Source: Epiperipatus broadwayi
Taxonomy: Eukaryota > Onychophora > Udeonychophora > Euonychophora > Peripatidae
DNA length: 64,000 nucleotides
Assembly (NCBI GenBank): GCA_028023455.1
Contig: JAQFVV010000027.1
Span: 5,765,845-5,829,844 of the forward strand
Reading direction: 5' to 3'
The notes under the pieces: model-generated
What the model saw: the letters and a program-made list of their open reading frames with translations, nothing else
Told to the model about the DNA's origin: nothing
Databases searched by the model: none
Part shown: in pieces, positions 43,744-56,463 of the stretch
Numbering within the stretch: position 1 is the first letter of the stretch
Layout of the letters: each line of letters begins with the position of its first letter
Made by a program: the position numbers and the translations under genes

Positions 43744-45879
43744 TGAAGCAATGGATCTGAAGTCCGATCCATGCTTCACAGCCTCCTATAAACTTAATTA
43801 GTATTGTAGGCCTGAATTAAGTTTATAGCCTAATATCAGCAGGGTTTTGCATTAAAGCTAAAATTAATTATGTTTATTAAATTTGTATTTGCATTTAAAT
43901 ATTTCGTGTTAAATAAATTCCATTCCAAGATTAAATTTCTGTTAATAAAAATTACTTGTAAAACCTATTAGTCAAACATATATATACTTCAAGCATATAT
44001 ATATATATGAGTTAATGCAAAATTCTGCTGAAATAAAATGCTTATTTTATTAAAAGAAATAAGAATATATTTTTTTCTTTTTAAAATCTTGTTAAAATAT
44101 GGCGTATGATTTGATTTTGAGATAAGCCTGCCAACATTTTCTAAAAGAATGGATGTTTTTAATTAATTAGCCCATTCAAGGCAAATTAAAGATGGCCTTC
44201 TCTTTCTTTTTTAATTAATAAAATTCAAAGTTTAAAGAAAGAAATTTAGAATAAAAAAGTAAGTTATTTTTAGAAAATGTTACCCTGAAACAAAGGAGCA
44301 TGGGAGGGCTTATCAAGATCTAAGATCATAGGCAAAACAATAGAAGGTAGCTTATAAAAAAGGTATAAATAAGAGAGAGAACAAAAGACTTGGCATTCAG
44401 ATTTCCCTTTTGAGATTTCATTCAGATTTCTCTTGAGGCTATTCAGATTTTGCTTTTCCTATTAGAGAGATTTCTCTTGCTGCTTTTTCAGATTTCTCTT
44501 TGGGAGAATTCATTCAGTTTTCTCAGATTTTGCTTCTCGTTGAGATTTTGTTCCAAAAAGTTATTTAACTGTTGTCCTCTAAATCATAAATCATGGAGAA
44601 GTATTAATATACCATGAGTTAAAAGTCATATGAATTTGATGGATTCTACTATGCTTGGCGGTTAGGCAAATAGCTTTGCCTATCGCCGGGGTTCCTAAAA
44701 CCATCAAAATGCCATAGTGTCCAACCAATATTAATCTGAACTCTGTGCCATGTCTGTAGGACTTTTCATGAAAGAATACTATGTATTTCCATTTTCCTTG
44801 TCCGGACAAATACCTATCGACGGATGGATCAAGCCACGCATGTCACGGAGAACCAGGACGGTAATCATATCTCTCCTCATGAACTATTTACCATTCTACC
44901 TTTTTTTGATCATACCTTTCTTAATTGCTTAATTGAATTATATTTTTGAATTGTTTTATTTAATGATATTTGTAACATAACCATTTTTATTAGACTAGTC
45001 TTAGAGATATATATATATATATTTTGTGATCATCTATCTATATATATTTAACCCTTTTTCCTTCGCTATACCTCATTACTAACATGTTATCAATATTTTG
45101 TATTCCATTGTGGTGTAAGTTAAAAGTTAATTTTTCATTAAAATATCTTTCCAATTTCATTTAAATTTGTAAATTAAATATATTTCCTTTGTTTGCCAAC
45201 TTGATCTCCTCGATAACGCCTCTTTTGTCTGCCATTAGCTCATTATATATATCTGATTTAGCTATATACATCTTAAATAATTTTAAACTGTTTTTAGCGC
45301 AAAGCAATTAGAAAATGCTTTGCGAAAGATTTTTTTTTATTGTGCTTTATCGAGGAGATTCGAGCTGACAATTTTATTAAAATTGGGAAGAAAAGACTTA
45401 GACCGCAAAAATATTATATCGTTTATTATCCGTTTTTATTGTCAAATTTGTTTTTCATTAATTCAGCGGAATAGCGGAGGCCAATTAAAACATTACTAAC
45501 ATTTTAAAAATCGTTAAATATATTATTTAACTAAAAAGCTTGAGTTTTCTAATTTTATTTTAAATGCTTTATTTTACTTTTCCAATGATCCAGGCATGCA
45601 AAACACATATTTCATAGTACTTTTACACACATTTAACTATTTAGCTCCATAGGTGTTCCCATCCATGTCTCTCCCCTGATGCTAAGTTTGGACCGGATGA
45701 GAAAATAATTTATGCATGTCTCAGATAATGTTGTTGGTTCGTAGTTAGCCTCGAGAATAGGCGAATAGGGCAGAGGTCATAGTATTCTTGATTTAATATC
45801 TCATGTATGGGTGGCCTCGAGGTACTTTCACCTAGTATTTGAACTGGGTTAAACCAACATACATCATCTGACTGTCACA
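43744..45879. mobile_element. LTR-like element E2, copy 2
   Basis: Full-length partner of 9928-12051, about 2136 bp, starting TGAAGCAATGGATCTGAAGT and ending CTGACTGTCACA. The same landmarks occur in order: CAGCAGGGTTTTGCATTAAA, CCTTGTCCGGACAAATA, AACTTGATCTCCTCGATAAC and GAACTGGGTTAAACCAACAT. TATA-like words lie at 44352 and 44364. The 5-bp flanks (ACAAT, CTATA) do not match, as expected if an ectopic recombination or another type of event was involved. It has no gag or pol frame and is consistent with a solo LTR. Confidence 0.55.
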
Positions 45880-46054
45880 CTATACTGGTATAGTGATGGA
45901 TCCATGAGCTAAAGATACCTGTTTAGAAACTTTATACTCTAATGTTACATGACTTTCTGAGATTTTGCTCTGAGCAGTTTAAATGTCATAAATTGATGGA
46001 TTTTCATTTTACAAACATTTAAATGTCACATGATTACATAGCTGATCATTGTCA

Positions 46055-46400
46055 ATTTCAACCATTATCAATCCACTGCACAAAGGTCTCCCCAGTTTTT
46101 CTAACCTGCAGCATTTCTTGTACACATCACACAAACAAACTTCCTTGTTTTATCTATCCATCTACCATGTAGTCTTTATCAAGAGCTTTTACAATTTCTT
46201 GAAGATCCATTTAAAACATCGACTGTCAATCTATAATTATTGTTTTCTACTATTATTTTCAGCTCAATTCAACTTCAGTCTCTTAATTCTTTTTAATGAT
46301 GTCAGTAATACCTGTTTGTTTACTCATTCATGTATTTGGACATCAATCTCTTTTTGTCACTCATAACATACACTTCTGCATAATTTATTTCCTGAAAACA
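46055..46400 (-). pseudogene. Decayed RTE LINE 3' remnant
   Basis: Starts with ATTATCAATCCACTGCA, the conserved end of the RTE coding region and its 3' part, and goes on with CATCACACAAAC, TCTATCCATCTACCATG and TTCAACTTCAGTCTCTTAA blocks matching 8630-8950. There are many frame breaks. Confidence 0.7.
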
Positions 46401-47100
46401 GGAGTAGGCAATTAGGTACTCCAACCAAGAAACAATAATACTAACATTCTAATGCCAAGGAGTGGAGGGGACCGTTTTAGAAATTACTTTTTGCAATGGT
46501 TGCACAAACCAATCTGTTAACCACAAATGTGTCCACATGTAGAACATACTGATCCATTTTTCTGACATTTTGAGATGCTGTCTTTTAATTTCTTGGGCAA
46601 AAAAACTTTTTGATATACTCCAATACCATTCTAATTATAGCCTTCAATGTATCAAATTCGCTGTCACATTTCACCAGTGGAAGCAATTGGCATTGCACTT
46701 CTTTAGAATGACTTTGAGATAATCCTTAGAACTCCCATGAAATGATAGAGTTCAGGACATAACATTTTAGGAGGTCTTCTATGTTCCATGAAATTTTCAA
46801 AATACAATGGTAAGATCATAAAATCAGTCATTGGTAACTTACTTTAGAGTTGATTCACTGGATTAGACAACCAAATAATAACGTTATCATTTTCTCCTCA
46901 GAAGTGAGGGTCTGGATTTTTAATATACTATAGCCGCCATTTCCCTAGCTATAAAGTCAAGCTATATGCTCTTTGGTCATTCTAACAAATATGGGTTGCT
47001 TATCGCTACTTTAACTTAATTTATTCTAAGTTTTAACATTCAACAATATATCATAAACCCTAATGAACTATGGATACCATGGGATTTAATAAACGTATTG
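46400..47100. repeat. Inverted partner of 5865-6620
   Basis: The reverse complement follows 5865-6620 in order: GGAAATGGCGGCTATAG, TCAGAAGTGAGGGTCTGG (opposite strand), GATTAGACAACCAAATAATA and AAGCAATTGGCATTGC. It is flanked by an RTE tail in the same relative position as the left copy. Confidence 0.65.
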
Positions 47101-49980
47101 TTAAATAAATTAATATTTCGTATTTGGTAGGGATCTTTTAAAAACCAAGATTGAGTTCCTAACTGTCTTTAATGTTGGTGATAAGTCATCATGGCCATGA
47201 CTCAGGACTAGTTAAAGATCATAAAACTCAAAGATAAAGATAATACTGTATTACTTTGAATATAAGCAGCTCCTGAATTTAAGCCGCTGTAGAATTTTAA
47301 GCTTGGGAAAAAAATCTAAAAATGATTTTATAATAGGTATGCTATTGAAACATAAGAAATATTTTTATTTACTTAAATAGGAACTAATATAAACTTTTCT
47401 TTCGAATTCAGCATCATATGTAGACTGTTTTCCCATCATTAATGAATATGGGTAATAAAAAAATTAAAATGTCCAGATACCACATAATTCTACACAGCTT
47501 CAATTAATGATGGTAATAATATGCATAGAGCATAAAGCAAAGGCATGATTGTTGGGGAGAGTTAAAACATTCACATGGATTTAATATGGGTAATAAAAAA
47601 ACAAAATTAAAATATGGCCCAATATGACATGATTCTACATAGCTACTATCAAACAGTAATTGGATTAACTCATAATGCAAATGGGAAATCACGAATAAAA
47701 CTGCTATCAATAATCATAATATTATGAGCATGTATAGACCATAAAGCAAAGAAATGATCGTTGGAAATATGAGATCAGCAGAAATAAGATGTTGGAATAT
47801 GTGCTTCAAATTTACGCTGCATCCTAATTTTACGTCTTCAAAATTTGAATGAAAAGTATAGCTTAAATTTGAAGCAATACATTAGTTTTTTTCTATCTAC
47901 ACTAGAGCCATCTATTGTATGCATGAATAATCAATGGACAAGGGATGGTATGGTTCTAAATATCTCCAGATGAGTTTTCCACTGTCAACAATAACAATTA
48001 GAATGCAAAGCAAGTGATTTGGCTTGAGTTCAAACCCTAAATTTCAGGCTATTGACTCAATGAATAAATAATAGGTGCTAAATGTAAGGGTTTCAGCATT
48101 GATTTTCAATCCACAGTGACAAAATCCCAACACCAGTCTGGGGAAGGGAATATTATATCATTGTACCATGTGATATTTTGATTATTCGAACAGTAGATGA
48201 TGAGGAGGGTGAAAAAAACCTGCTCTTAAAAATTTATACGAGTAAGAATGAGAAAGTCATGTGACATTGTTGTTGACATGACCAATCACTTCAATGTGAA
48301 TGCAAGTTTACAAGATAACTTTACCACAAAAATCTTGAATTAAAAGATTTGATAAACTGAATACTAGTGGAACAGAAAGAATCTGAGCTAACAATCCCAA
48401 ACCTATAGAATACAAAAACAACTACCTAATAAGTGCAATTATGTTGCCAAGATACCACAAAAGAATGAGCTGATATTACTTTTTATTAGTAGTGTCATGG
48501 TGCTTAATGCATACTCATGGTGACCCATGGAGTTTGAATTATGGCTGCATAAAGCTTTAAAATTATTACAGAATATAATCAATCCAGCTAACACCAATTA
48601 TTGATAAGTAAAACAGGTTAATTCATCATTCTTAGCTAAAAGGTGTACAAAATGAAAAAAAACACTCTAGTCTTTGGAACCTGGTAATTGATAAGCCCAA
48701 TACCTGGTAACAATTTCTTTACGATTCTTTAAAAATTAATATTCAAAATATTCAAATGTGTTATCAATCAGTCATAAGCAAGCAAATCTTGAGCAACTTT
48801 TTAACTTAGTTATAGACATCAAAACGTGAATTTAAACACACCCCTGGCAATTATTTAGGCAGAAATGTAGATAAGAATGTTTAGGTGATAGATTCCAGAA
48901 TGCAGATGTATTCAAAAAGTTAAAAGGTAGGGTATTTCATCATAGTGATGTAACTACTTCAGCTAAATTTATAATATGGATATGCAATATGGGTTCCCTA
49001 TGATCATACTATAAAAAACCTGAAGCATTTCAATTTTCAAAGTAACACCAAGATCCAAATACTAATCAGTATGTTCTTCAACTAAATGGATGTGATATTA
49101 AATTTGATAGCAGTAAGAGAATATCGTTGATAAACTGAACATGATTTTGTAGAAGGTAGAGCTCCTTTATTTAATAAAAATAATCTCAAAGACATTCTAA
49201 ATAAATATATGTACAGGTAACACCTGTATATATAATTCAATATACCAACATTTTTTTAAATCTTGTTTTTATATGAATATTATAAAAATATACAGTATAA
49301 ATATACACCGTTTCGACTATTTAATATTATAGCCTTTATCAAGGAAACTGAAAAAATATATCAGTAAATATTCCAAACAATATATATATAAAATACTCTT
49401 TACCTGAAATCCTTTCTATTACAACAATCTCAAAACTTTATCACATTTTTTATACTTATATACTAGTAACTCCTGTATAAAACAACCTATAGATTTCTAA
49501 AAAATGCTATGTTATGTGAATTTGTATTATACGAAATGAAAAACTAGTTCAAAAAACAGGGTTAAGTTCCAAAAAGTTAAAAAAAAACCATTTGCATTTT
49601 ATAATTAAGAGAAATGTGTTTATTAAAACAATAATTGATCAAAAGTATTACTAATTAATATTGTACGTTTCATTTGTCATAACTTCTAATCACCATTAAA
49701 TGAGCGTTTTCGTACATGCTTGAATAACAAATATCAACAGAGATGGTATTTGATCTTAAAAATTCTCATCACATTCCTGGGTGTGTGGGAATTTCTCTAA
49801 TTGTAAAACTTTGTTGTACAAATGTTGTAAAAGGGGGAGTTTCTTCACCTCAAACCATGTTAGAGCAAAACAGTGTTGTAGAAGTGACGTGTTATGGGAA
49901 GATTGTACTAATTCTCAAATTATGTTAGAGTGAAATTGTGTTGTAGGAATGCCGTATGACAGGAGGGTTACCTATATATA
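47101..49980. other. AT-rich intergenic stretch with a weak tandem repeat
   Basis: No gene is supported. At 47440-47770 the AATATGGGTAATAAAAAAA block and the GCATAGAGCATAAAGCAAAG block each occur twice (second copies diverged), a loose duplication of about 130-190 bp. A TA-rich stretch follows near 49380. Confidence 0.4.
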
Positions 49981-49984
49981 AAAG

Positions 49985-51347
49985 GGTTGTAGTCTTATGG
50001 ATAAAGACGCCGCCGTTTTTGTGCTAAAACACAAAAATACCGTTTCCGTGGCCGACATGTTCAAACCCGCATTTTCTATAATACAACTTTTTTGTTGTGC
50101 TACAGATTGCAGGCCACTATGTTGCATTGCAGTACAGCATGTATGTCACATCGCAGCAAATAAATTTGGCAAATTCGCACAGTTTATACAATTGTTATGG
50201 GTTGGTGAGAGGGTGTGTGTATTTGAATTGGATGGAAATGTGGTTTGATTGAATTTTTTTTTTTTTTAAAGTATTGAAATGTTCAGATTTTCTTAAGTAA
50301 TAATTATCCGACTCTTTACACCATACTGTATTGAAGTTTTAAGTGGAAAAATGTTGACAAGTTATATGTGTAAAGTGAGTTGGAATTAGGTAACAAGTCA
50401 AGTAACGTACTGTTCGTAACATTCCACGAGACAAACAATATTCTACCGTCTGTTTATTTTTGAAGTAAAAAATAGCGGTAACACAAAAATATCCAGTAAG
50501 AAAAGTATAATTCTACCCTCTTTTTTTAAATTTCATAAAAAGCATATATTATAAACATAGTTAATAAGTAAAGAAGACATTATATATATATTTGTTGTTG
50601 TTTAAAAAACTTTTACTTTCTTTCTTTTCTCCGACTACTGATTTTTGAACCAAATATTTTTTTTTAAAAAAAAAAACACGAATGAAATTATACTTTGTTG
50701 AATATATTTTACGTTTATTGTTATCATTTATTTTATATATGTTAATAAAAAAAATATTTACAAAAATACGATTTTGATATTTTTCATTTTAGCATTACAA
50801 ACAACAGAACCCTAACCCTAAAAACTTTTACTTTTTGTTGTCATTCTATTTGAATTAAAAAATAGCGGTACGACGATATTAATATCTGTTTCTCTGTAAA
50901 AATTAAAATATAAAACGAAGACTAAGAAAGTAAAAAATAGCGGTAATACAATAATATCTGTTGCTCTGTAAAAATTAAAATTTAAAAGACTAAGAAATTT
51001 TACTTTTTATTTCGATTATGAGTTTTTAAACAACAACAAAAAAAATGGTGTAACCCCACTAAAAAAATATCCGATAGAAAATTGTTTTTTCTAATAAAAC
51101 AAAATAAAAAACATGAATTAAATTGTCATTTGCTGATTTTATTTTACATTTATTGTTATCATTTAATTTGTATATGTTAATAAAAAAAAATATTTAAAAA
51201 ACACAATTTTGGTTTTTTATTTTATTTTCGCATTACAAAAAACACATCAAAATGATTAAAATCAACGGTCTGGAAATGTTCATATTTTATAGTTTTAGCA
51301 CAATAACAGTGCCATCGAGCGGCATCTTTGTCCATAATACTAGCACC
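49985..51347. mobile_element. Inverted-repeat element with internal repeats (T4)
   Basis: GTAGTCTTATGGATAAAGAC followed by GCCGCCGTTTTTGTGCTAAA at the left is matched in inverse by TTTAGCACAATAACAG, GAGCGGCATC and TTTGTCCATAATACTAGC at about 51290-51345. The interior (50450-51240) has repeated AAAAAATAGCGGTA blocks and AATATCTGTT(T/G)CTCTGTAA blocks. A short frame at 49997-50248 overlaps the left terminus and has no recognisable domain. The right terminus carries an extra CGATGGCACTGTTATT segment. Confidence 0.55.
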
Positions 51348-52018
51348 AATAAAAGATTCACATAAATGCATTAAAAAAACAAAACAAATTTTTCTTCAAC
51401 TTTTATTATATTATTAATATTATATGATTAAAATTAAAATATGTGACACTCATATTAGTAATAGTTTAAGAATATTTTTAAACAGAAATATTGCAGGTTT
51501 TTATTTTGGATGCATAATATCAAGAATTCTATGAAAGCTGGGAAAAAAATTATTTATTGTTTACTGCATTTTATTTTCCTACTTTTTTTATATAGTTCCA
51601 GAAATAAGTAAAGGAAAATATTTAGATACAATTCAATGTGCTAGATGGCAGCAGTGTAAAGAATGCTGAATTCCATATAACATTAAAAATTTCTTTGCCA
51701 TCTTTTTGCTAAAATTGTTTGCAAACTCCAAACACATATTGTCATTAGGAATACATATAAATGCAAAGTTTCTATTAGACCAGATTTTTGAAAGAAAATT
51801 GAGTTACAAGATTTTGCAGACATGCACAAATGGGCAAATACTCAAGGTAAATAAAATAAAGCATATAATAAGAAAAATGCAATAATTTTCATTATCAGAA
51901 TATGGCTATATATAGAATTCACATGGAGTTATGATTACAGGTTCTTCAGGAGGAAATAATCTACTGCAGAAAGTTAAAAGCCAGCAGCATATTTTGCACC
52001 CACCATGTAACATAATTA
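51348..52018. other. AT-rich intergenic stretch, nothing recognised
   Basis: No gene recognised. GATGGCAGCAG near 51642 recalls words in the inverted termini of T4 and T5 but is isolated. Confidence 0.35.
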
Positions 52019-52019
52019 T

Positions 52020-52180
52020 TCATCACTTTGGAAACATTATTGATCTACTGCAGAATGATCTCTCCATGTTTAATCTACTTTCACTGATGCAACTCTTCTT
52101 CATACCACTCCAGCAAATTTCCTTATCTTGCCTATCCATCTTGTATATGGTCATGTTCTAGGTCTTTTATAATAGTTTAA
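52020..52180 (-). pseudogene. Short RTE LINE 3' remnant
   Basis: CTACTGCAGAATGATCTCTC, AATCTACTTTCACTGATGCA, CTTGCCTATCCATCTTGTAT and GTTCTAGGTCTTTTA follow 8638-8775 in order, with many changes. It lies just before the left end of the A-segment homology shared with 5.6 kb. Confidence 0.65.
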
Positions 52181-53250
52181 GATTTCAATATATGTGGATA
52201 TATGTGTTTCATAGTTTAATTTGCAGTCATTCAAAACTAACTTTTTTTCCTGAGTTTGAATAGTCATAATTTACAGCAAGCTCATAATAATGATGCTGGC
52301 ATATATGTGTGTGTGTGTGCACATGTATAAATATTTATTTCAGATAATGTAAATACTATGCAAAGAATTTTAAATGTGTACACAACAATATTTTTAGATA
52401 TGAAAATTAATGATCATATAACTCATATATAATAAGAAATAGAAACTGGATTGGACATACGTTAACAAGAAAGAAAGTATAGTTTAATGAAAGATGTTTC
52501 GGAGGAAATGGTGAGTGGAAGCAAAAAGAAAGGATGAAAAAGGTTGACAATGATGAAAGATATGAGATGGGAAGAGTTACATGGAATTGAAGAGCTGGGC
52601 AGTGAAGAGAACAAGTGGCGAAATGGATTATGTGACTGCTCTCTGTATATGTCCATGGGATAGACAGCTTATTGATTGACTGATAATAATAAAGGGAAAT
52701 CTGCCCTGCAAGGTTTAGGGATAGATTCTGGAGCTCAAGATCCATGGATTGTACTATCACTTCCGGTATTACAAATCCATATGAACTCCGGAGCGATATT
52801 AAACTTTTGTTTTTTTAAACAGCACAATAATTAATAAAGGCGGTGATAATATTAGTGTGAAATTGTAATTTTAAAATACAATAATATAATATAGATAAAC
52901 CCATTTAAATTCATCCTAAATTTCATATTGATAATCCAGCAAACTATTGACCTAATTACTTATTAGATGGCAAAAAATCAAATCAGATTATTAAACCTTG
53001 CTCTACGTATCTGCATCTTTCTGTAATTAATTAGAGTTCGTGTGTGTATGCGTTCTCTGGCTAAAAGCAAATTATAATAAATGATATTATAAACAGGTAT
53101 CACTGTCACGTAAAAAAAAAGGAAAGAAAGGAAGTAATCGAATGCTGTCTAGAGGTCATAGAAGCACTATAAATAGTCGAGCCGACCTGCGATTCGTAGA
53201 CATTTCACTCTCGAATCCGATTCTCTACCACTGCACTAAACCACGTAGGG

Positions 53251-53615
53251 CAGGGATCCCAACCTTTTTGCACTTAAGAGCACATTTTATAATACCAGCC
53301 AGGTGGCGGGCACCATTTATTTTTTCAATGTAAATTTATAGTAGGATATTGTTAATAATACACATAATGTACAAAAAAATATTTATTTCAAAAATAAAAT
53401 TTTAACATAATTAACGTTTATATTTTTACGCTGTAAAAGTATAGTATAACCTACAATTTGATTACAATATAAAACAATAATTTATAAGAAATTTTAAAAA
53501 TTAAATTTATTTGTATCAGATAAACAATTTTTTATCGTGTTCAGATAGTGGCGGGCACACATAAAATGGTCTGCATGCGCCATGGTGCCCGCGGGCATAG
53601 GGTTGGGGACCCCTG
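53251..53615. mobile_element. hAT-type MITE in copy A (shared with B)
   Basis: CAGGGATCCCAACC at the left and GGTTGGGGACCCCTG at the right, flanked by ACGTAGGG and ACGTAGTG (one difference). It is inserted in the tRNA-like module. The same insertion is in copy B (60520-60878), but the inverted copy at 4.75 kb has an uninterrupted CCCTGCGTGG there. It is in the same orientation as 16453-16817. Confidence 0.9.
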
Positions 53616-53968
53616 ACGTAGTGTATTGTCAATTGACAATGTTTGGTTATCATTATAGGTAGTTTTTCGGTACTTGCTAGTTCTCTTTCATGCATCTTAC
53701 TTTAATGTGTCAACTGTTTTTAAACCTTAGAATTGAATATCAAGAGAAAGTAGAAACAGCTGAAGGTTTCTAAAATCATTTATGTATCAATTTAGTAGAT
53801 TTTTGGATTGGCGAATAATACCCAAGTACCATTAAGAATAAGCAAAGTGCGAAATGAAAACTTCATAATGATAACGAAAACGGATTTTTGAAATAAGATA
53901 ATCAAATGCGCGCGCACACACAATAGCGTGATTACCTAATGAAACATATAATCAAGTACTGTATAGAC

Positions 53969-54352
53969 CAGGGGTCCCCAACCCTATGCCCGCGGGCACC
54001 ATGGCGCCTGCAGACCATTTTACGTGTGCCCGCTGCTATCCGAACACGATAAAAAATTATCTGATACAAATAAATTTAATTTTTAAATTTTCTTATAAAT
54101 TATTGTATTATATTGTAATCAAATTGTGGGGCATACTATACTTTTACAGCGTAAAAATATAAACATTATTTATATGTTAAAATTTTATTTTTGAAGTAAA
54201 TATTTTTTTGTATTATTAACAATATTTAACTATAAATTAACATTGAAAAAATAAATGGTGCCCGCCATCTGGTTGAAAAAAATAAGTGGTGCCCACTACC
54301 TGGCTGATATTATAGAGTGTGCTCTTAAGTGCAAAAAGGTTGGGGACCCCTG
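53969..54352. mobile_element. hAT-type MITE found only in copy A
   Basis: 384 bp with CAGGGGTCCCCAACC ends on both sides and a perfect GTATAGAC target duplication (53961-53968 and 54353-54360). Orientation is opposite to the other copies. Copy B has a single GTATAGAC at 61227-61234, the intact target. It contains a small internal duplication of the GGTGCCCGCC segment near the right end. Confidence 0.95.
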
Positions 54353-55445
54353 GTATAGACAAACTGAAATAACCACAGTGGACTAATAATCATTGAAAGT
54401 TATTAGAGTGAAATTAATGTATTGATTATAACAGTCGAGGGGGGGGGGTGAGCAATAGAAACGTTAAAAATAGGAGCAGAAAATAAAAACATTTTGGATT
54501 TTTCTTTGGAAATGTGATATGGAATAAGCTAAAATAAAATCCAAATTTTTCATGTTTATACATTTTTGGAAAGTAAAAACTAAATAATAACAATAACAGC
54601 AAATGCGACGAGCAAGATATGATGGGTGGGGGGAGGAGGCGCAAAACACGTGAAAAGTAGGATATTCAATTAAATGACCCCCTTATGTATATATATTTTT
54701 ATTCCTCATGTGCAATTTACATCGATTGCAAAATGTACATTAAAAAACCAAATTTAACTTTAATATTCAGAACACCCCTAATTTAAATGAGCTCATCTTA
54801 GTTGAATTCAACTAGCTTAAATGAACGGATCCAAACAATAAAAGTAAAAATTATTGGTTTATTATTTATAATGACAATGAATAATAAATGGTATTAACCA
54901 ATAATAAACAATATTAATTAGTACAAAAATTATTCAGAGATTTGTGAGGGTTATATTATGAAAGAATTTGCCCTGTTTGCAAGCCATTTTAAAAGAGTCA
55001 TGTAGTAAAGTATTGTTTCACAGTTTAAAATATCTTAACACGTAAACATCTTAACTAGTCTTTAGACAGCAAATCTTACGTCCAACACAGAAGGGTAAAA
55101 ATATAAAGAGATCTATTACAATGTTCATAACTGATTCCAGAAGGTACTTCGTGTTGTACCTGTTCATTCCAGTTATATTAAAATACATTTATTTAGAAGG
55201 AATTCATTTCGGAAAGACAGTTACCATTCACCACAACCATATGATATAAAATTAAAAACATATGCATGAAAGATAAAATTAGCTTGTTTAACATTTATGG
55301 TGTATACATAAATTTGAAAAACAAAAATATTTTTTCCCCAATGAAAATTATAATCAAACTTTTTAAAATAAAAGCAAAAAAAAAATCTTACACTCATCAA
55401 AAGCATAAACAAACTCCCTTAATCTTTTTTTTTCATGTGTCATAG

Positions 55446-55527
55446 CATCGGCCGGGAGCGAATCCGCTAATCCGGGACAACTGCTTGTAAGGCAGCTGTG
55501 CTGACCTCTCGACCACCAATGCTTGAC
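55446..55527 (-). repeat. tRNA-like SINE-type module (V family), copy 2
   Basis: The minus strand reads GGTGGTCGAGAGGTCAGC (A-box-like), GCTGCCTTACAAGCAGTTG (anticodon-like arm with a TAC loop) and GCGGATTCGCTCCCGG (T-arm-like). This is the best cloverleaf of the three V copies, but the T-loop lacks a good GGTTCGAAT core. It lies in copy A and is repeated in B. Confidence 0.5.
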
Positions 55528-56463
55528 CAAACTTCCTTAATTAAACTAAAAAAACTGAAGTAAAGTAACCACTAATCCCAGTGCTGCAAACATTTTCATT
55601 TGATCATTATACTATGTAAAAATAATAAAAAAGAGACTTTGCACTAACTTCCAATCACTGACAAAAAATTTAAAAAGCCGAGATAAATATTTCCCTAATG
55701 AAAACTATACCCAAACTTTTAAAAGTATAGAAGAAATCATATGTAAAAAGCATAAACAAACTTTCCCCAATAAAAATCCACACAGAGATGGAAATTATTT
55801 CTTTAATAACATTTATAATAATTAGTTTTCTAACTATGATGGTTTGCTTCAAAGCAAAGAAAATCACAGTAGTGGATATTCACTGCTAAAACTGTAAACA
55901 AGTAGATGCATAAACTAAAAGTGAAAAGGCATGTGTTATATTGGCCATTAGCAATAAGTGTAACAATTGCATTTACTAATAAAAAAAGGAATTTATTTGT
56001 TCCTTCTAGAAATGTAAGCTGTAGCAGTCTCCACTATATTTTGAAAATTTATTGCGATATTTTGTTCTTGTCTGGTGCTCATATTTTTTTGACAGTATTC
56101 CAACTTTTTATTATATTTTCATCAATTTTAAATTACTTCTTAGAAATATAAATTTACAAATAAAAATCACTCTTAAAAATATTTTAATTTTGCAAATATA
56201 GAAAAAAACAAATGAAATTAGTTTTTGTTTTAACTCCGTCTCTAAAACCCAAATGAATCATTGTTCAGACCGCACAAAGCAATGAAATTCTGTTTTAATA
56301 TTTAAAATTGTACTTATAATTTTTTTAAATGACAAATATATTTGCTATGGTCATTTTGAAAATGTTCCCTTTTCAATCAATTATCACCTGCTACTCTGTC
56401 GCTATTACAATCTTTTGACTTTTATTTTTTTAAAATACATATTTTTAAATAAAATTTAAGGTA

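Noticed and set aside
43744-45879. Full LTR retrotransposon
   Set aside because: There is only one TG...CA unit and no gag-pol frame; a solo LTR or an unknown non-autonomous element fits better.
49997-50248. 83-codon frame with several cysteines
   Set aside because: It begins inside the inverted terminus of T4 and has no recognisable domain; cysteine spacing is irregular.
54426-54649. Phe/Leu-rich open frames in copy A and their counterparts at 61277-61543
   Set aside because: They overlap in two frames on the same strand and are the by-product of AT-rich sequence next to a G-run; the inverted copy at 4.3 kb does not keep them open.
55906-56151. Hydrophobic open frame of about 80 codons present in both segmental copies (also 62801-63031)
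   Set aside because: Its identity in A and B follows from the recent DNA duplication and is not evidence of selection. No domain, no start context and no relative at the inverted copy.
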